Source: Aristolochia californica
Taxonomy: Eukaryota; Streptophyta; Magnoliopsida; Piperales; Aristolochiaceae
Direction of reading: 5' to 3'
DNA: 64,000 nucleotides
Assembly: GCA_029961685.1 (NCBI GenBank)
Contig: JARWKL010000004.1
Coordinates: forward strand, 32,835,294 to 32,899,293
Both the position numbers and the translations under genes were made by a program. The notes beneath the pieces are model-generated. The model searched no databases and was not told the origin of the DNA. It saw only the letters and a program-made list of their open reading frames with translations. This document shows positions 10,872 through 20,200 of this stretch, in pieces (the stretch's first letter is position 1; every line of letters starts with the position of its first letter).

Positions 10872-11315
10872 TGTTATGCACGTAATAACATTATTATTTT
10901 AGTTGTTTTCTTTAATTTACTTTATTTTATTTCAGTTTTAGGTCATAGGGGTATTTTTGGAATATTTTATTTATAGGGGTATTTTTTTAAATATTTTTTT
11001 ATAGGGGTATTTTTAGAATTTTTTATTTTAAACCCTAACCGGGTGAACCCTATTTAAGGGGTAAGAGTAATGAGAAATGCAAGCATTGAAGTATTAAGAA
11101 TTAGGTTAAATCTAGCGTAAAGAGGCTTGAGATCACCTTCTTGATCTCGAGGTTAGGGTTTTCCTAAAAAACCCACGTATTTTGTCATCCTCCATTGATT
11201 TTCGTCTTCCCCATGTCTTCCTACTATCCCTACGGTAATGCTTGGAAGACCCGTAACCCAGGGCAGATCTCAGATCCTCCCAAAGAATCCACGTGTCAGA
11301 TCCGGGACCGTAACA
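10872..11315 (+). repeat. 3' LTR of H1 (444 bp)
   Basis: TGTTATGCACGTAATAAC to GGGACCGTAACA. It is 28 bp longer than the 5' LTR through extra copies of a TATAGGGGTATTTTT unit near 10975-11020. It is followed by ACTGGTATCAGA (11316-11327), a PBS fragment that should follow a 5' LTR, and then by Ty3 pol sequence. Confidence 0.85.
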
Positions 11316-12366
11316 ACTGGTATCAGAACAAGATTCAAGCCATCATAGACTGGCTTCCTCCCATATCCATCACAGCGTTAAGGAGATTTTTGGGCCTCGC
11401 TGGTTATTACAAAAAATTTATCCACGACTACAGACAGATTGTAGCACCGCTCAACAATCTCCTCAGGAAAAATTCTTTCAGCTGGTCCGAGCCGGTAGAT
11501 AATTCTTTTCAACAGTTGAAGGCAGCCTTATCTTCAGCTCCGGTTTTGCAGCTACCAGACTTTGATGAGTTGTTTGTAGTGGAATGTGATGCTTCGGGCG
11601 GGGGTATAGGTGTAGTGTTATAGCAACAAGGCCACCCGATCGCTTATTTCAGCTGACAACTTGGCCAACACCATCACAAACTTGCGGCTTATGAAAGGGA
11701 ATTGATCGGTTTAGCTAAAGCCATCCAGCATTGGAGGCCCTATCTCTGGGGGTGCCCATTTTTTATTCGGACTGGTCAATCAAGCCTGAAGTATCTTCTT
11801 GAGCAGTGTCTCACCACCTTTCCTCAACAACACTGGTTGAGTAAACTGATGGGATTTGACTTTACCGTTGAGTATAAACCTGGCAGTCTTAATGTAGGGG
11901 CCGATGCCTTGTCACGCCGGGACGTTCCAGAGCCACAATTGCATGCTATCAATCAGCCCAGAAGTCTTTTGTTGGACTCTATTAGGGAGGAGACACATCA
12001 GCATCCAAAACTCATTGCCTTATATCATGATATTCAGCAGGGGACCTCGGATAGCCATTAGACGATCCAGGATCGTCTAATCCTGTTCAAAAACAAGATT
12101 TTCCAGCACCCCACCTCGCCACTCATTACCAACATCTTAACCTCTTTCCATGAAAGTACACATGATGGCAGACAGAAAATATATTTCCGCCTCAGTCACG
12201 AATTTTTTGGAAGGGTATGAAGAGAAGAGGAACAGAGTATGTGGCAGCTTGTCAGACTTGTCAATAGAACAAGACCGAATCATTAAGTCTAGCAGGGTTG
12301 CTCCAACCTCTTCAGTTATCATCACAGGTATGGTCAGATATTTCTAAGGATTTCATTGATGGCCTT
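11316..12366 (+). pseudogene. Ty3/gypsy RT end, RNase H and integrase N-terminus (continuation of 8763)
   Basis: [11 protein letters not shown] and [15 protein letters not shown] mark the RT end. [13 protein letters not shown] and HHHKLAAYERELIGLAKA are RNase H. ADALSRR, SFHESTHDGRQK and the HHCC region introduce integrase, ending SKDFIDGL at 12366. Stops replace a Gln after GVVL and an Arg in FSRQL, and the zinc finger is scrambled near 12200-12290. About 50 bp between the KSKC string (8763) and KIQAI are missing relative to the better copy at 31.7 kb. The frame is cut by composite D and resumes at 15956. Confidence 0.88.
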
Positions 12367-12716
12367 TGTTATCGCCCATTTCGGATCAACCACCGGACGA
12401 TTTCTTCCAGCGTGGGGAGGAAGGGATTGAGCCTTGAAGGAGGCTCGACCTTGGACCTCAAAGGGAGCATCCGACCTAGACCTCAAAGGGAGAATCTGAG
12501 CTATTTAACTCTAATTTTCTCAATACTTACTTTCTTCATTCATCTCACATCCTTATATAGGGAGTTAGGGAAAACATCCCAAAGGCCATAAGTTCTACAA
12601 ATTACAAATAAACCCCTAATGAATAGAAATTACAAATAAACCCCTAATGAATAGAAATTGCAAATAAACCTCTAATGAATAGAAATTGCAAATAAACCCC
12701 TAATGAGTCCATAACA
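12367..12716 (-). repeat. LTR of D (350 bp), minus orientation
   Basis: On the minus strand TGTTATGGACTCATTAGG to GGGCGATAACA. The upstream part holds four copies of a 28-bp repeat (about 12598-12708; unit CATTAGGGGTTTATTTGCAA...). A TATA-like CCTATATAAGG stands near 12555. Minus-strand sequence before it (12718-12754) is the pol tail with a purine tract and the palindrome GAGCTTGAGGACAAGCTC, so this is the 3' LTR of the cargo unit. Confidence 0.87.
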
Positions 12717-12736
12717 TTACTCCTCTCCTGAAGAAC

Positions 12737-12754
12737 GAGCTTGTCCTCAAGCTC
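12737..12754 (-). promoter_or_regulatory. Palindrome just upstream of the polypurine tract (element D)
   Basis: GAGCTTG-AGGA-CAAGCTC can form a 7-bp stem with a 4-base loop in the transcript. In autonomous copies it encodes ELEDKL near the end of the chromodomain frame. It is retained here although the pol frame is gone. A role in packaging or plus-strand priming is only a hypothesis. Confidence 0.4.
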
Positions 12755-12824
12755 GAATGTAGAATTGCCTGTTCGTACAAAAGTAGAGCAACCTAGCAGA
12801 GGAGCAATTTTTTTTTTTTTCATC

Positions 12825-14510
12825 CTAACTCATCACCCTCTCAGAGCTCAGACAAATATCATCGTCACCATTGACAAAATTTTGAGGATAAATATACTCT
12901 GAAAACATGCTTGGTAACTTGTCAACTAAATCATGTGTCCGTATTACATGGGGGCCACATATGGTGGATCTCCTAGATGTATCTGATCTTGCATAGATAA
13001 GGGGAAGAGCTTCAGCGACATCTTGGACAGCAACTATGCGCCGGATGTTGTGTTTCTGTCCATACTCCAAAGCTGCACTTGCGGCTGCTGTTGTTGCAAG
13101 GCAGTACCAGTTCCCAATTGTTCTGCAGTATACTTTGTCTGACCAGCAAGTCCTTCCATCTGAATATGAAGGTGCAATGAGGCTCTTTATAAGCGCGCAG
13201 GTATGAGACAAATGCCTTGACTCCTTTCTCCATAAACCCACTAGTAACGTAACATATAAATATGGCCCACAACCATTCTCCAAAAAACTGTCTAAGAGAC
13301 CAGCAACAGTGGTAGAACCTCTTGCCTTTCCTATGGAAAGATAGACATCAATGTGGTTTTCTTCAAGAACGTCTTGATCTTTCTGCAAGCCTTTCATCAA
13401 AACACCATAGGGTCCGTCTATTACTGAAGTATAAGTCACTAGATCTGGAATCAGCCCTTTCCTTTGCATTTCCTTAAATAGAAGCTCGGCCTCCATGGCG
13501 TTGACTTCTTGACATAATCCATAGATGAGTGTGCTATAAGTGTGATGGTTTGGTAGGAAATTGTGCTTCATCATCTCATCAACCACTTTAAATGCAAGAG
13601 TGGTGGCCCCACTCTTACAGAACCCATCAATCAAAGTTGTATAGGTTACAACAGTGGGGAACAACCCCTGTTCTGCAATTTCTTTACAGAGCTTTTCTGC
13701 TTCTGGTAACCTATTCTGTGTGCAAAATCCATTACATATCACATTATATGTACGCACATTAGGTCTACAACTAATCTCCTTGATCTTGTCCAACAACGAT
13801 AGTGCCAGGCCTATCGCCTCCCTCTTGCTATATCCATCTATTAAGGCAGTATAACTGACCTTTTTTGGATTTAATCCACATGCTGCCATTTTATTGAACG
13901 TATCTAAAGCCACATGCGACATACCCATTTTGAAGAATCCACAAATCAGTTCTATAAATGTCCACTCATCCAGTGCACATCCATTCTCTTGCATGAAATT
14001 TAGTAATCTCATTGCATTGTTTAGATTTCCAAATTTGCAATCACATGCTTCCTTGAGACGACCAGCCTCACAGAGAGATGTGAGAGGAAGTGTATAGGTA
14101 GAAGCCGTTGGACCAAGGCCCTTCTCCACCATTTCCTTGATGAGATCCAGTGCTTCATCAATTGTCCCAACATTGAAAAGACCATGAATCAAACACGAAT
14201 AAGTAACAGAGTTGGGCTGAGTACCTGCCTTGACCCTTCTATCAAAAACCAGAGAAGCCAAATTGAAGCTGCCAGTTTGACAATGCCTCACGATTGCGTG
14301 GACGAGGTTGCCCCACTGGATTGTCGAGAAGGGGATGGGAACTGATAGTTGTTGGCCGGAAGCCAATTCCCCCCGAAAATTTTTGCTGAGCCATGCCCAC
14401 CCAATTTGGAAGTTGGGTTCCCTCGGTGCTATCGAGAGGGGAATTGCAAGTGGGAGGTTATGGTCGGAAGTCACCTCCCACCGGACAAGTTTTCGACGAC
14501 GCTTCCTCAT
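12825..14510 (-). CDS. Captured P-class pentatricopeptide-repeat (PPR) gene fragment, 561 codons from first ATG
   Basis: The open frame runs 14675-12825 (616 codons); the first ATG is at 14510. About eight 35-residue PPR units span residues 155-420 of the open frame, with VTYSCLIHGL, VSYTALIDGYSK, RTYNVICNGFC, VTYTTLIDGFCK, HTYSTLIYGLC and VTYTSVIDG. PPR proteins bind organellar RNA, but no clear targeting peptide is visible and the first 120 residues look unrelated. A repeat is collapsed near residue 212 and the C-terminal ~190 residues (for example LEYGQKHNIRRIVAVQ) are not PPR-like, so the frame appears stitched from more than one source. It lies in sense with LTR 12367-12716, with an A-tract (T13 on the plus strand, 12808-12820) at its 3' side. 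A native PPR gene is unlikely in this setting. Confidence 0.7.
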   Translation of the reverse strand: MRKRRRKLVRWEVTSDHNLPLAIPLSIAPREPNFQIGWAWLSKNFRGELASGQQLSVPIPFSTIQWGNLVHAIVRHCQTGSFNLASLVFDRRVKAGTQPNSVTYSCLIHGLFNVGTIDEALDLIKEMVEKGLGPTASTYTLPLTSLCEAGRLKEACDCKFGNLNNAMRLLNFMQENGCALDEWTFIELICGFFKMGMSHVALDTFNKMAACGLNPKKVSYTALIDGYSKREAIGLALSLLDKIKEISCRPNVRTYNVICNGFCTQNRLPEAEKLCKEIAEQGLFPTVVTYTTLIDGFCKSGATTLAFKVVDEMMKHNFLPNHHTYSTLIYGLCQEVNAMEAELLFKEMQRKGLIPDLVTYTSVIDGPYGVLMKGLQKDQDVLEENHIDVYLSIGKARGSTTVAGLLDSFLENGCGPYLYVTLLVGLWRKESRHLSHTCALIKSLIAPSYSDGRTCWSDKVYCRTIGNWYCLATTAAASAALEYGQKHNIRRIVAVQDVAEALPLIYARSDTSRRSTICGPHVIRTHDLVDKLPSMFSEYIYPQNFVNGDDDICLSSERVMS

Positions 14511-14893
14511 TTTTCGGTGGACTCTTGTGGCTGCCGGTGCTGGTAGATTGTCAGAGACAGAGGAGGGAGGGTCGAATTGATTCGCTGTGACTGAGGCAGA
14601 TGGGAATACTTCTATCTTCTGTGCGGGAAGAGGTTTTTTCGTACGTGAGAAGGGAATTTGGGCGATCGAACCCAAATCAGCCTATATCAACGGGATTTGG
14701 GTATAAATGTCTTCTGATTTCCCAAAATCTGGGTCCTCGCCTTTTGAATTCAGGAGTTCGAAAAGCTTTTCCGAGTCTGCGATCCATCGAACTGGAAGCG
14801 TCCGTTGTGCAAGAAGAGTTATGGCTTCTCGAGAGACAGGGGTGGGGAATAACCCCTTTGGTGTGCATGATTTAGGGTCGCCGCCATCTGGTG

Positions 14894-15328
14894 TCAAAAT
14901 TTGGGGGAGCTTTTTCGTGACCCAGAGCTCCCGAATGGGCATTTTGGCCAATGAAGGTTGTGTTGGGCACAGAGGAGCCCTAGGTGGGGGTGGGGTATGA
15001 TGGCGCAGAAGTGGTGGAGGTTGTGCTGGGCGCAGAGGAGCCCTAAGTGGGGGCGTGGTTTGATGGCGCAGAAGTGGTGGGGTTGGGACCGGGAGGAATG
15101 GTGGTGCTCGGCCAGAAGAGTGGAACTGCCCGGCAACGTCTGACCACGACCCATTTCCTCATCTAGTAGCTGTTTGATCCGTTGTAATATGTCCTTCACG
15201 GCGTACATGTCCGTCTTGATTTCCTCCATGGCCAAATGCTGTTTCTCCATAACTAGACAATGTTCCACTAAATGTCGACGCAAATCCTCCGAGGAAAATG
15301 AATCACCACAGTTGGTCCACTCAGATAA
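14894..15328 (-). pseudogene. Gag-like leader of D with a 63-bp tandem repeat
   Basis: On the minus strand the frame from 15283 begins RRHLVEHCLVMEKQHLAMEEI, a helical coiled-coil-like stretch as in other Ty3 gag leaders here. GQTLPGSS matches the PTPPGSS linker. Two 63-bp tandem copies (about 14957-15083) encode HFCAI-type and PHLGLLCAQHNL repeats. Upstream the leader stops inside what should be the PBS: TATCTGAG remains but TGG is lost at 15328, where the inverted LTR begins. Gag proper does not follow; cargo does. The intervening 14511-14893 shows an 80-bp block also found in element G (62938-63020). Confidence 0.6.
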
Positions 15329-15706
15329 TGTTATGGACTCATTAGGGGTTTATTTTCAATTTCTATTCATTAGGGGTTTATTTGAAATTTCTATTTATTA
15401 GGGGTTTATTTGCAATTTCTATCCATTAGGAGTTTATTTGTAATTTCTATTCATTAGGGGTTTATTTGTAATTTGTTGAACTTATGGCCTTTGGCATGTT
15501 TTCCCTAACTCCCTATATAGGGACATGAGATGAATGAAGAAAGTAAGTATTGAGAAAATTAGAGTTAAACAAGTTAGATTCTCCCTCGGAGGTCTAGGTC
15601 GGATTCTCCCTTTGAGGTCTAAGGTCGAGCCTCCTTCAAGGCTCAATCCCTTCCTCCCCACGCTGGAAGAAATCTTCCGGTGGTTGATCCAAAATGGGCT
15701 ATAACA
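15329..15706 (+). repeat. Second LTR of D (378 bp), inverted relative to the first
   Basis: TGTTATGGACTCATTAGG to GGGCTATAACA. It has five copies of the 28-bp repeat (15340-15479), one more than the partner at 12367-12716, which accounts exactly for the 28-bp length difference. TATATAG at 15514-15520 lies in a palindromic CCCTATATAGGG and is a plausible TATA box. In a normal element it would be in the same orientation as its partner. It is followed by GCT and TGGTATCAGAGC (15710-15721). Confidence 0.87.
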
Positions 15707-15955
15707 GCTTGGTATCAGAGCTAGCGCTCGGTCGTGAGTTCGAATCCCGGTGTGTGCTACCGAAGTGAAAGGGGCAACCAAGTGGAAGGGGCTGACCTGG
15801 AGAACTACGATGGGGCACTAAGAGTGGGGCAGCCGCTTGAGTGGGCTGCCGTGGACGTTGGCTCGCGAAGGGGGTGTAATGTTAGGGTCCTGGGCGTTAA
15901 GTCTTCTGCTCCTAACAGGCCGGTCTTTTTGGTAGTATTCGCTAGGTGCTTAACA
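15707..15955 (+). mobile_element. TRIM internal region and 3' LTR fused to a Ty3-type LTR
   Basis: The PBS at 15710-15721 is followed by a TRIM internal region with the B-box-like GAGTTCGAATCCC (15736-15748) and a purine tract CGAAGGGGGTG. A diverged 76-bp TRIM LTR (15880-15955) ends GGTGCTTAACA. The left TRIM LTR is replaced by the LTR at 15329-15706. Confidence 0.8.
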
Positions 15956-16986
15956 ACCTTCCTACCTATTCAGGAAAATCCGTTATATTTGTAGTGGTTT
16001 ACTGCTTCTCCAAGTATGGCCATTTCCTCCCTTTGGCGCATCCCTACACAGCAGCTCATGTGGCTCAGATCTTCATAGATAATATTGTCCGGGTACATGG
16101 GGTGCCTGTGTCCATTACCAGTGATAGGGACACCATTTTCACCAGTATGTTCCGTAAAGAACTCTTTAAGCTGCAAGGCACCAAATTGGCGTTCTCTTCC
16201 GCCTTCCACCCGCAGACTGATGGATAGACCGAGGTGGTCAACAGGACGCTTGAGATGTTTCTCCATTTTTTTGTGGGGGACTCCCCTAAATGGTGGGTTC
16301 AGTGGCTGGCATGGGCCGAACTCTGTTATAACACATCATACCACAACGCACTCGACACTACTCCATTCATGGTAGTGTATGGTAGAGATCCGCCTTGGCT
16401 TTTATCATATGAACCAGGTGCATCCAAGGTCGCCACCTTGGACCAGGCTTTACTAGAAAGGGATGCCATGCTCAGTGAGGTATGCACTCATCTCCAGGAG
16501 GCCCAATAGGCCATGAAACTCTATTATGATAAGAAGCACTAGGACGTGTTCTTCTCTCTAGAGGATTATGTGTGGCTACGTCTCCAACATTATCGGCAGC
16601 TTTCACTGATAGCCTCAAACGTCGTAAACTCTCCCCAAAATATTATGGGCCCTTTCAGGTGTTGGACCTCATTTGCACAGTCGCCTACCGTTTGCAGCTT
16701 CTTCCAGAAACCAAGATCCATAATGTGTTTCACGTCTCCCAATTGAAGGCCTTCTAGGGAGACTCCCCATTCCTACACACACCTCTGCCACTGCTACATG
16801 AGGGTTGGGTCCTTTCTACTCCAGCGCAGGTGTTGCAAGCTCGCCGCATTCAGGGCGATTAGGAGGTTCTAGTGCAGTGGGCTGATACTGACCACATTGA
16901 CACTACATGGGAGCCCTTAGCCGCTTTCAGAGCTCTCTACCCGTCTTTCGAGCTTGCGGACAAGCTCTTTCTCCAGGAAGGGGTGA
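15956..16986 (+). pseudogene. Ty3/gypsy integrase core, GPY/F module and chromodomain (end of the 4.7-17.3 kb element)
   Basis: GKSVIFVVVYCFSKYGHF (first Asp changed to Tyr in VDRF), SITSDRDTIF and FHPQTDG then a stop in place of Gln, TEVVNRTL: this is the retroviral integrase core. [33 protein letters not shown] and VLQARRIQGD then stop, VLVQWADTDHIDTTWEPL give the GPY/F module and chromodomain, the latter thought to guide integration to chromatin. FELADKLFLQEG ends the frame before the LTR at 16987. Several stops and one frameshift near 16620 show it is dead. Confidence 0.9.
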
Positions 16987-17256
16987 TGTTATGGACTCCA
17001 TTAAATTATGCTATTTCCCTTTGCATGTATGTTGAATTTGGTTTGGTTTGGTTTGAATGTAATTTTGCGTGAACCATGTTACCCATGGGTCTGAGTTGTA
17101 ATTTTGTCCCCAAACCTTTTTATTGGGACAAAGAGCTGAATGAAGATTAATCATTGAATCATTTAGTTTTAGCCAGGTCGGATTCTCCCTAAGAGGCCCA
17201 GGTCAAGCCTCTTCAAGGCTCAATCCATTTCCACCATTACACGTTCCAAGAAAAGG
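16987..17256 (+). repeat. 3' LTR fragment of the plus-strand element
   Basis: Begins TGTTATGGACTCCATTAA directly after the pol tail and polypurine tract GAAGGGGTGA. It shares CAGGTCGGATTCTCCC and AGGCTCAATCC text with other LTRs. It breaks off near 17256 against minus-strand integrase, so the U5 end is missing. Confidence 0.72.
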
Positions 17257-20200
17257 AGTTGATTGCAATGTGGAGTGGAAAGAAGTATTGTAATAGTACT
17301 CGGCCCACGGTAGCCATTGAACCCATTGTCTCAGATGATCGCCCACCAAGCACCATAGATACATCTTGATTGTACGGTTAACCACCTCGGTCTGCCCATC
17401 TGTCTGCGGATGATATGCGGAGGAGAATTTCAATTTAGTCTCACTCAAACGAAAGAGTTCCCGCCAAAAGGTGCTCATGAAAACCACATCTCAATCACTC
17501 ACAATCGATTCCAAAATGCCATGTAAGCAGACAATCTGCTCCAAGAAAGTTTGTGCAACCCTTGTAGCTGTATAAGGATGAGCCAGTGGAATAAAATGTC
17601 CATACTTTGTGAACTTGTTGACCACCGTGAAGAGTACTGATTTGTCGGAGGACTGTGGAAGACCTTCAACAAAATCCATCGAAATATCGGCCCAAACTTG
17701 TGTAGGAAGGGTGAGAGGCAGGAGAAAACTGGCTGGACTCAAGTGCTCGGTTATGTTGCATTGGCATACCTGATAGGCTTCTACATAAGTCACAATGGAG
17801 TTCTTCATGGCTTGCCAATAAAAGTCTTCCCGAATTCTGCGCAATGTCTTCTGGATACCCTCATGTGTGCTTCCATGGTAGGCTGAGAGAATAGCTAGAA
17901 TCAACTTGGAAGTAGGTGGAAGAAATTGTCGAAGATATAAATAAATAAGTGAATCCTGGATGGGCCACTTCGATTCCATTGTCCCCATTGAAATTTTTTT
18001 GTGGAGCTCCTGTAGAGTTGGGAGAGTGGCATGTGCATCTCTCACCAAGTCAAGAATGAGGAATCTTGGTTGACTGAGAGAATAGACCAACTGCTGATAT
18101 TCAAAACGCCGCAACAAGGCATCAGTCGCCTTGTTCAATCTCCCCGCAAAGTATTCCACTTAAAGGTCAAAACCCAACAACTTACTGATCCAGTGTTGTT
18201 GTGGTGACATCGTGAGCCGTTGTTCTAGTAGGAATTTTAGGCTATAGTGGCCAGTGCGGATGAGAAATGCCCAGCCCCATAAATAAGGCCACTAGTGTTG
18301 GACCGCCTTGGCCAACCCAATCAATTCCCACTCATCTGCTGCCAGTTTGTGATGAAGGACTGCCAGCTGTCTGCTAAAATACTCAATAGGATGGAGCAGC
18401 TGCTGTAAGACAGCCCCAATGCCCCCTCCCGAAGCGTCACACTCAACCACAAATAAGTCATCAAAATTAGGAAGCTGTAATACAGGGGCAGAGGCGAGAG
18501 AACATTTGAGGGCCTCAAATGACTGTGTAGCCTTCTCATTCCAGAGAAAGGAATTATTCTTGAGGAGACTGGTCAAGGGTGCTGCCAAGGGTCCATAGTT
18601 CTGAATAAATTTGCGGTAGTGGCCTGCAAGACCCAAAAAACCTCGTAAAGCTGAGCAAGACTGTGGCTGTGGCCACTCATGAATAACCCGAATCTTCTCG
18701 GGATCAACCATAACCCCCTCATCTGAGATAATGTGACCCAAATAAGCCACATGTGAAGCCGCAAAAGAACATTTGGATTGTTTTAAATAGAGCTGATGTG
18801 CTCGTAAAAATTCAAAAACAATCTTTAAGTGCTCTAAATTCTCTTCTCTGGACTTTCTATATATGAGAATATCATCGAAAAACACAAGAACAAATTTTCG
18901 AAGATTGGGGCTAGATACCTCATTCATTAGAACTTGAAAAGTGGAGGGTGCATTCGATAACCCGAACGACATGATGACGAACTCAAAGTGGCCATGATGT
19001 GTGCAGAACACTGTCTTCTCGATATTGGAGGGGTGCATCCGGACCCGACAATATCCCGACAGTAGGTCTAGTTTAGTAAATAACCACGAACCATGCAATT
19101 CATCCAAGAGTTCATCCACTACTAGAATCGGAAACTTATCCTTCACTGTTTGAGTGTTCAACTCCTGGTAATCAACACAAAACCTCCATGTCCCATCATG
19201 TTTCTTCACAAGTAAGATGGGTCAAGAGAATGGGGAGCAACTGTGACAAATATGACCTTATTGTAACATCTCTTGGCATTGTCTCTCGATCTTATCCTTC
19301 TAAAGGTGTGGGTATCAGTACAGATGCACTACCACCACCTCAGAACCTGGTTTTTAACAGATCCTGTGGTCACAGTGCCTCAAGGGAGGCAATCTCGAAG
19401 GTTCATGGAAAAGGTCAGAGAACTCCTCAACCAGACCATCAATAGTGCTGCCAAGCGGTTCCTGTGTGTGGATGGTGTGGATGCAAAAGCACCTGACAGC
19501 CCTGCAAAAGCACTTGACTACAGGCCAAAACAAAGATCATAGTTAAAGCCGAAAAGTCCCACAGAATGGGCCCCAATGTTAGCAACCATTTAATGCCTAA
19601 TACCATATCAAAGCCTGCCAAGGGAATGACAAAAAATTCAGTATTAAATAAAGTAGAGCCAATTGAAAAAGTTACCGCCTTCCATATCACATTGCTAGGG
19701 ACTTTCTTGTCATTGGCCACTAAAACGGTGGCTGTCGGATAAGGGAGGATCTATAACTGAGCACGGCTATTAAACTCAAACAATTGTGTGTACTACCCGA
19801 ATCTACTAGTCCCACCAATTCATGGTCAAGGACTTGAGCTCTGACTTGCATCGTTTTGGCAGATTTCTGCCCAGTATTAGCATGCAAGGAGATCACTGGT
19901 GGTTCCTCATAAATAATATCCTTCGTCTTCTCTGTATCATCTGATTCCTCCACCTCGAGCCAAAACAACCTCCTACATTGGTGCCCCACCCGGTACTATT
20001 CATCACAGTTGTAACATAGATTCTTGCACCTCCGTTCTGCCATCTTCGCACTTGTTTATTTTTTGATAAATTACGGTGGGGGATTACTAGGGCGTGTATC
20101 GGCTAACGTAGCCGTATTCTGAATGTGTCTGGAGGAAGATAATGCAGGGTTTATCACTGTACACGAATTATGGTGGCGCCTTTGCCTAGTGGAGGAATTG

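Larger units (their letters stand above)
8764..11315 (+). mobile_element. H1: non-autonomous LTR element without gag-pol, holding a TRIM
   Basis: Two matching LTRs (8764-9179 and 10872-11315) flank about 1.7 kb with no gag, protease, RT or integrase motif. A PBS TGGTATTAGAGC follows the left LTR, and a purine tract AAGGGAGGTGTAA precedes the right LTR. A leader shared with H2 begins AGCGGGAACACAATGGG. The internal part ends with an A21 tract (10296-10316) and a tail that keeps the palindrome AAGCTTGAGGACAAGCTC. The insertion split a Ty3 RT frame. Flanking 5-mers (ctgag and actgg) do not match, and a few bases of a PBS follow the right LTR, so the right edge has been rearranged. Confidence 0.82.
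12367..15955. mobile_element. Composite D: PPR cargo between inverted LTRs, joined to a TRIM end
   Basis: From left to right: LTR on the minus strand (12367-12716), pol tail, A-tract, PPR cargo, gag-like leader (all minus), the same LTR on the plus strand (15329-15706), PBS, TRIM internal and one TRIM LTR (15880-15955). The Ty3 frame GATGGCCTT/CCTACC is interrupted so that CCTT appears on both sides (gCCTT at 12362-12366, aCCTT at 15956-15960). That is a 4-of-5 target duplication around the whole unit, so it apparently integrated as one molecule. There is no gag-pol of its own. Confidence 0.72.

Noticed and set aside
12825..14675. A native PPR gene on the minus strand
   Set aside because: It is flanked by LTR, pol tail and A-tract on one side and a gag-like leader and LTR on the other, and the whole block interrupts a Ty3 integrase frame with a short duplication.
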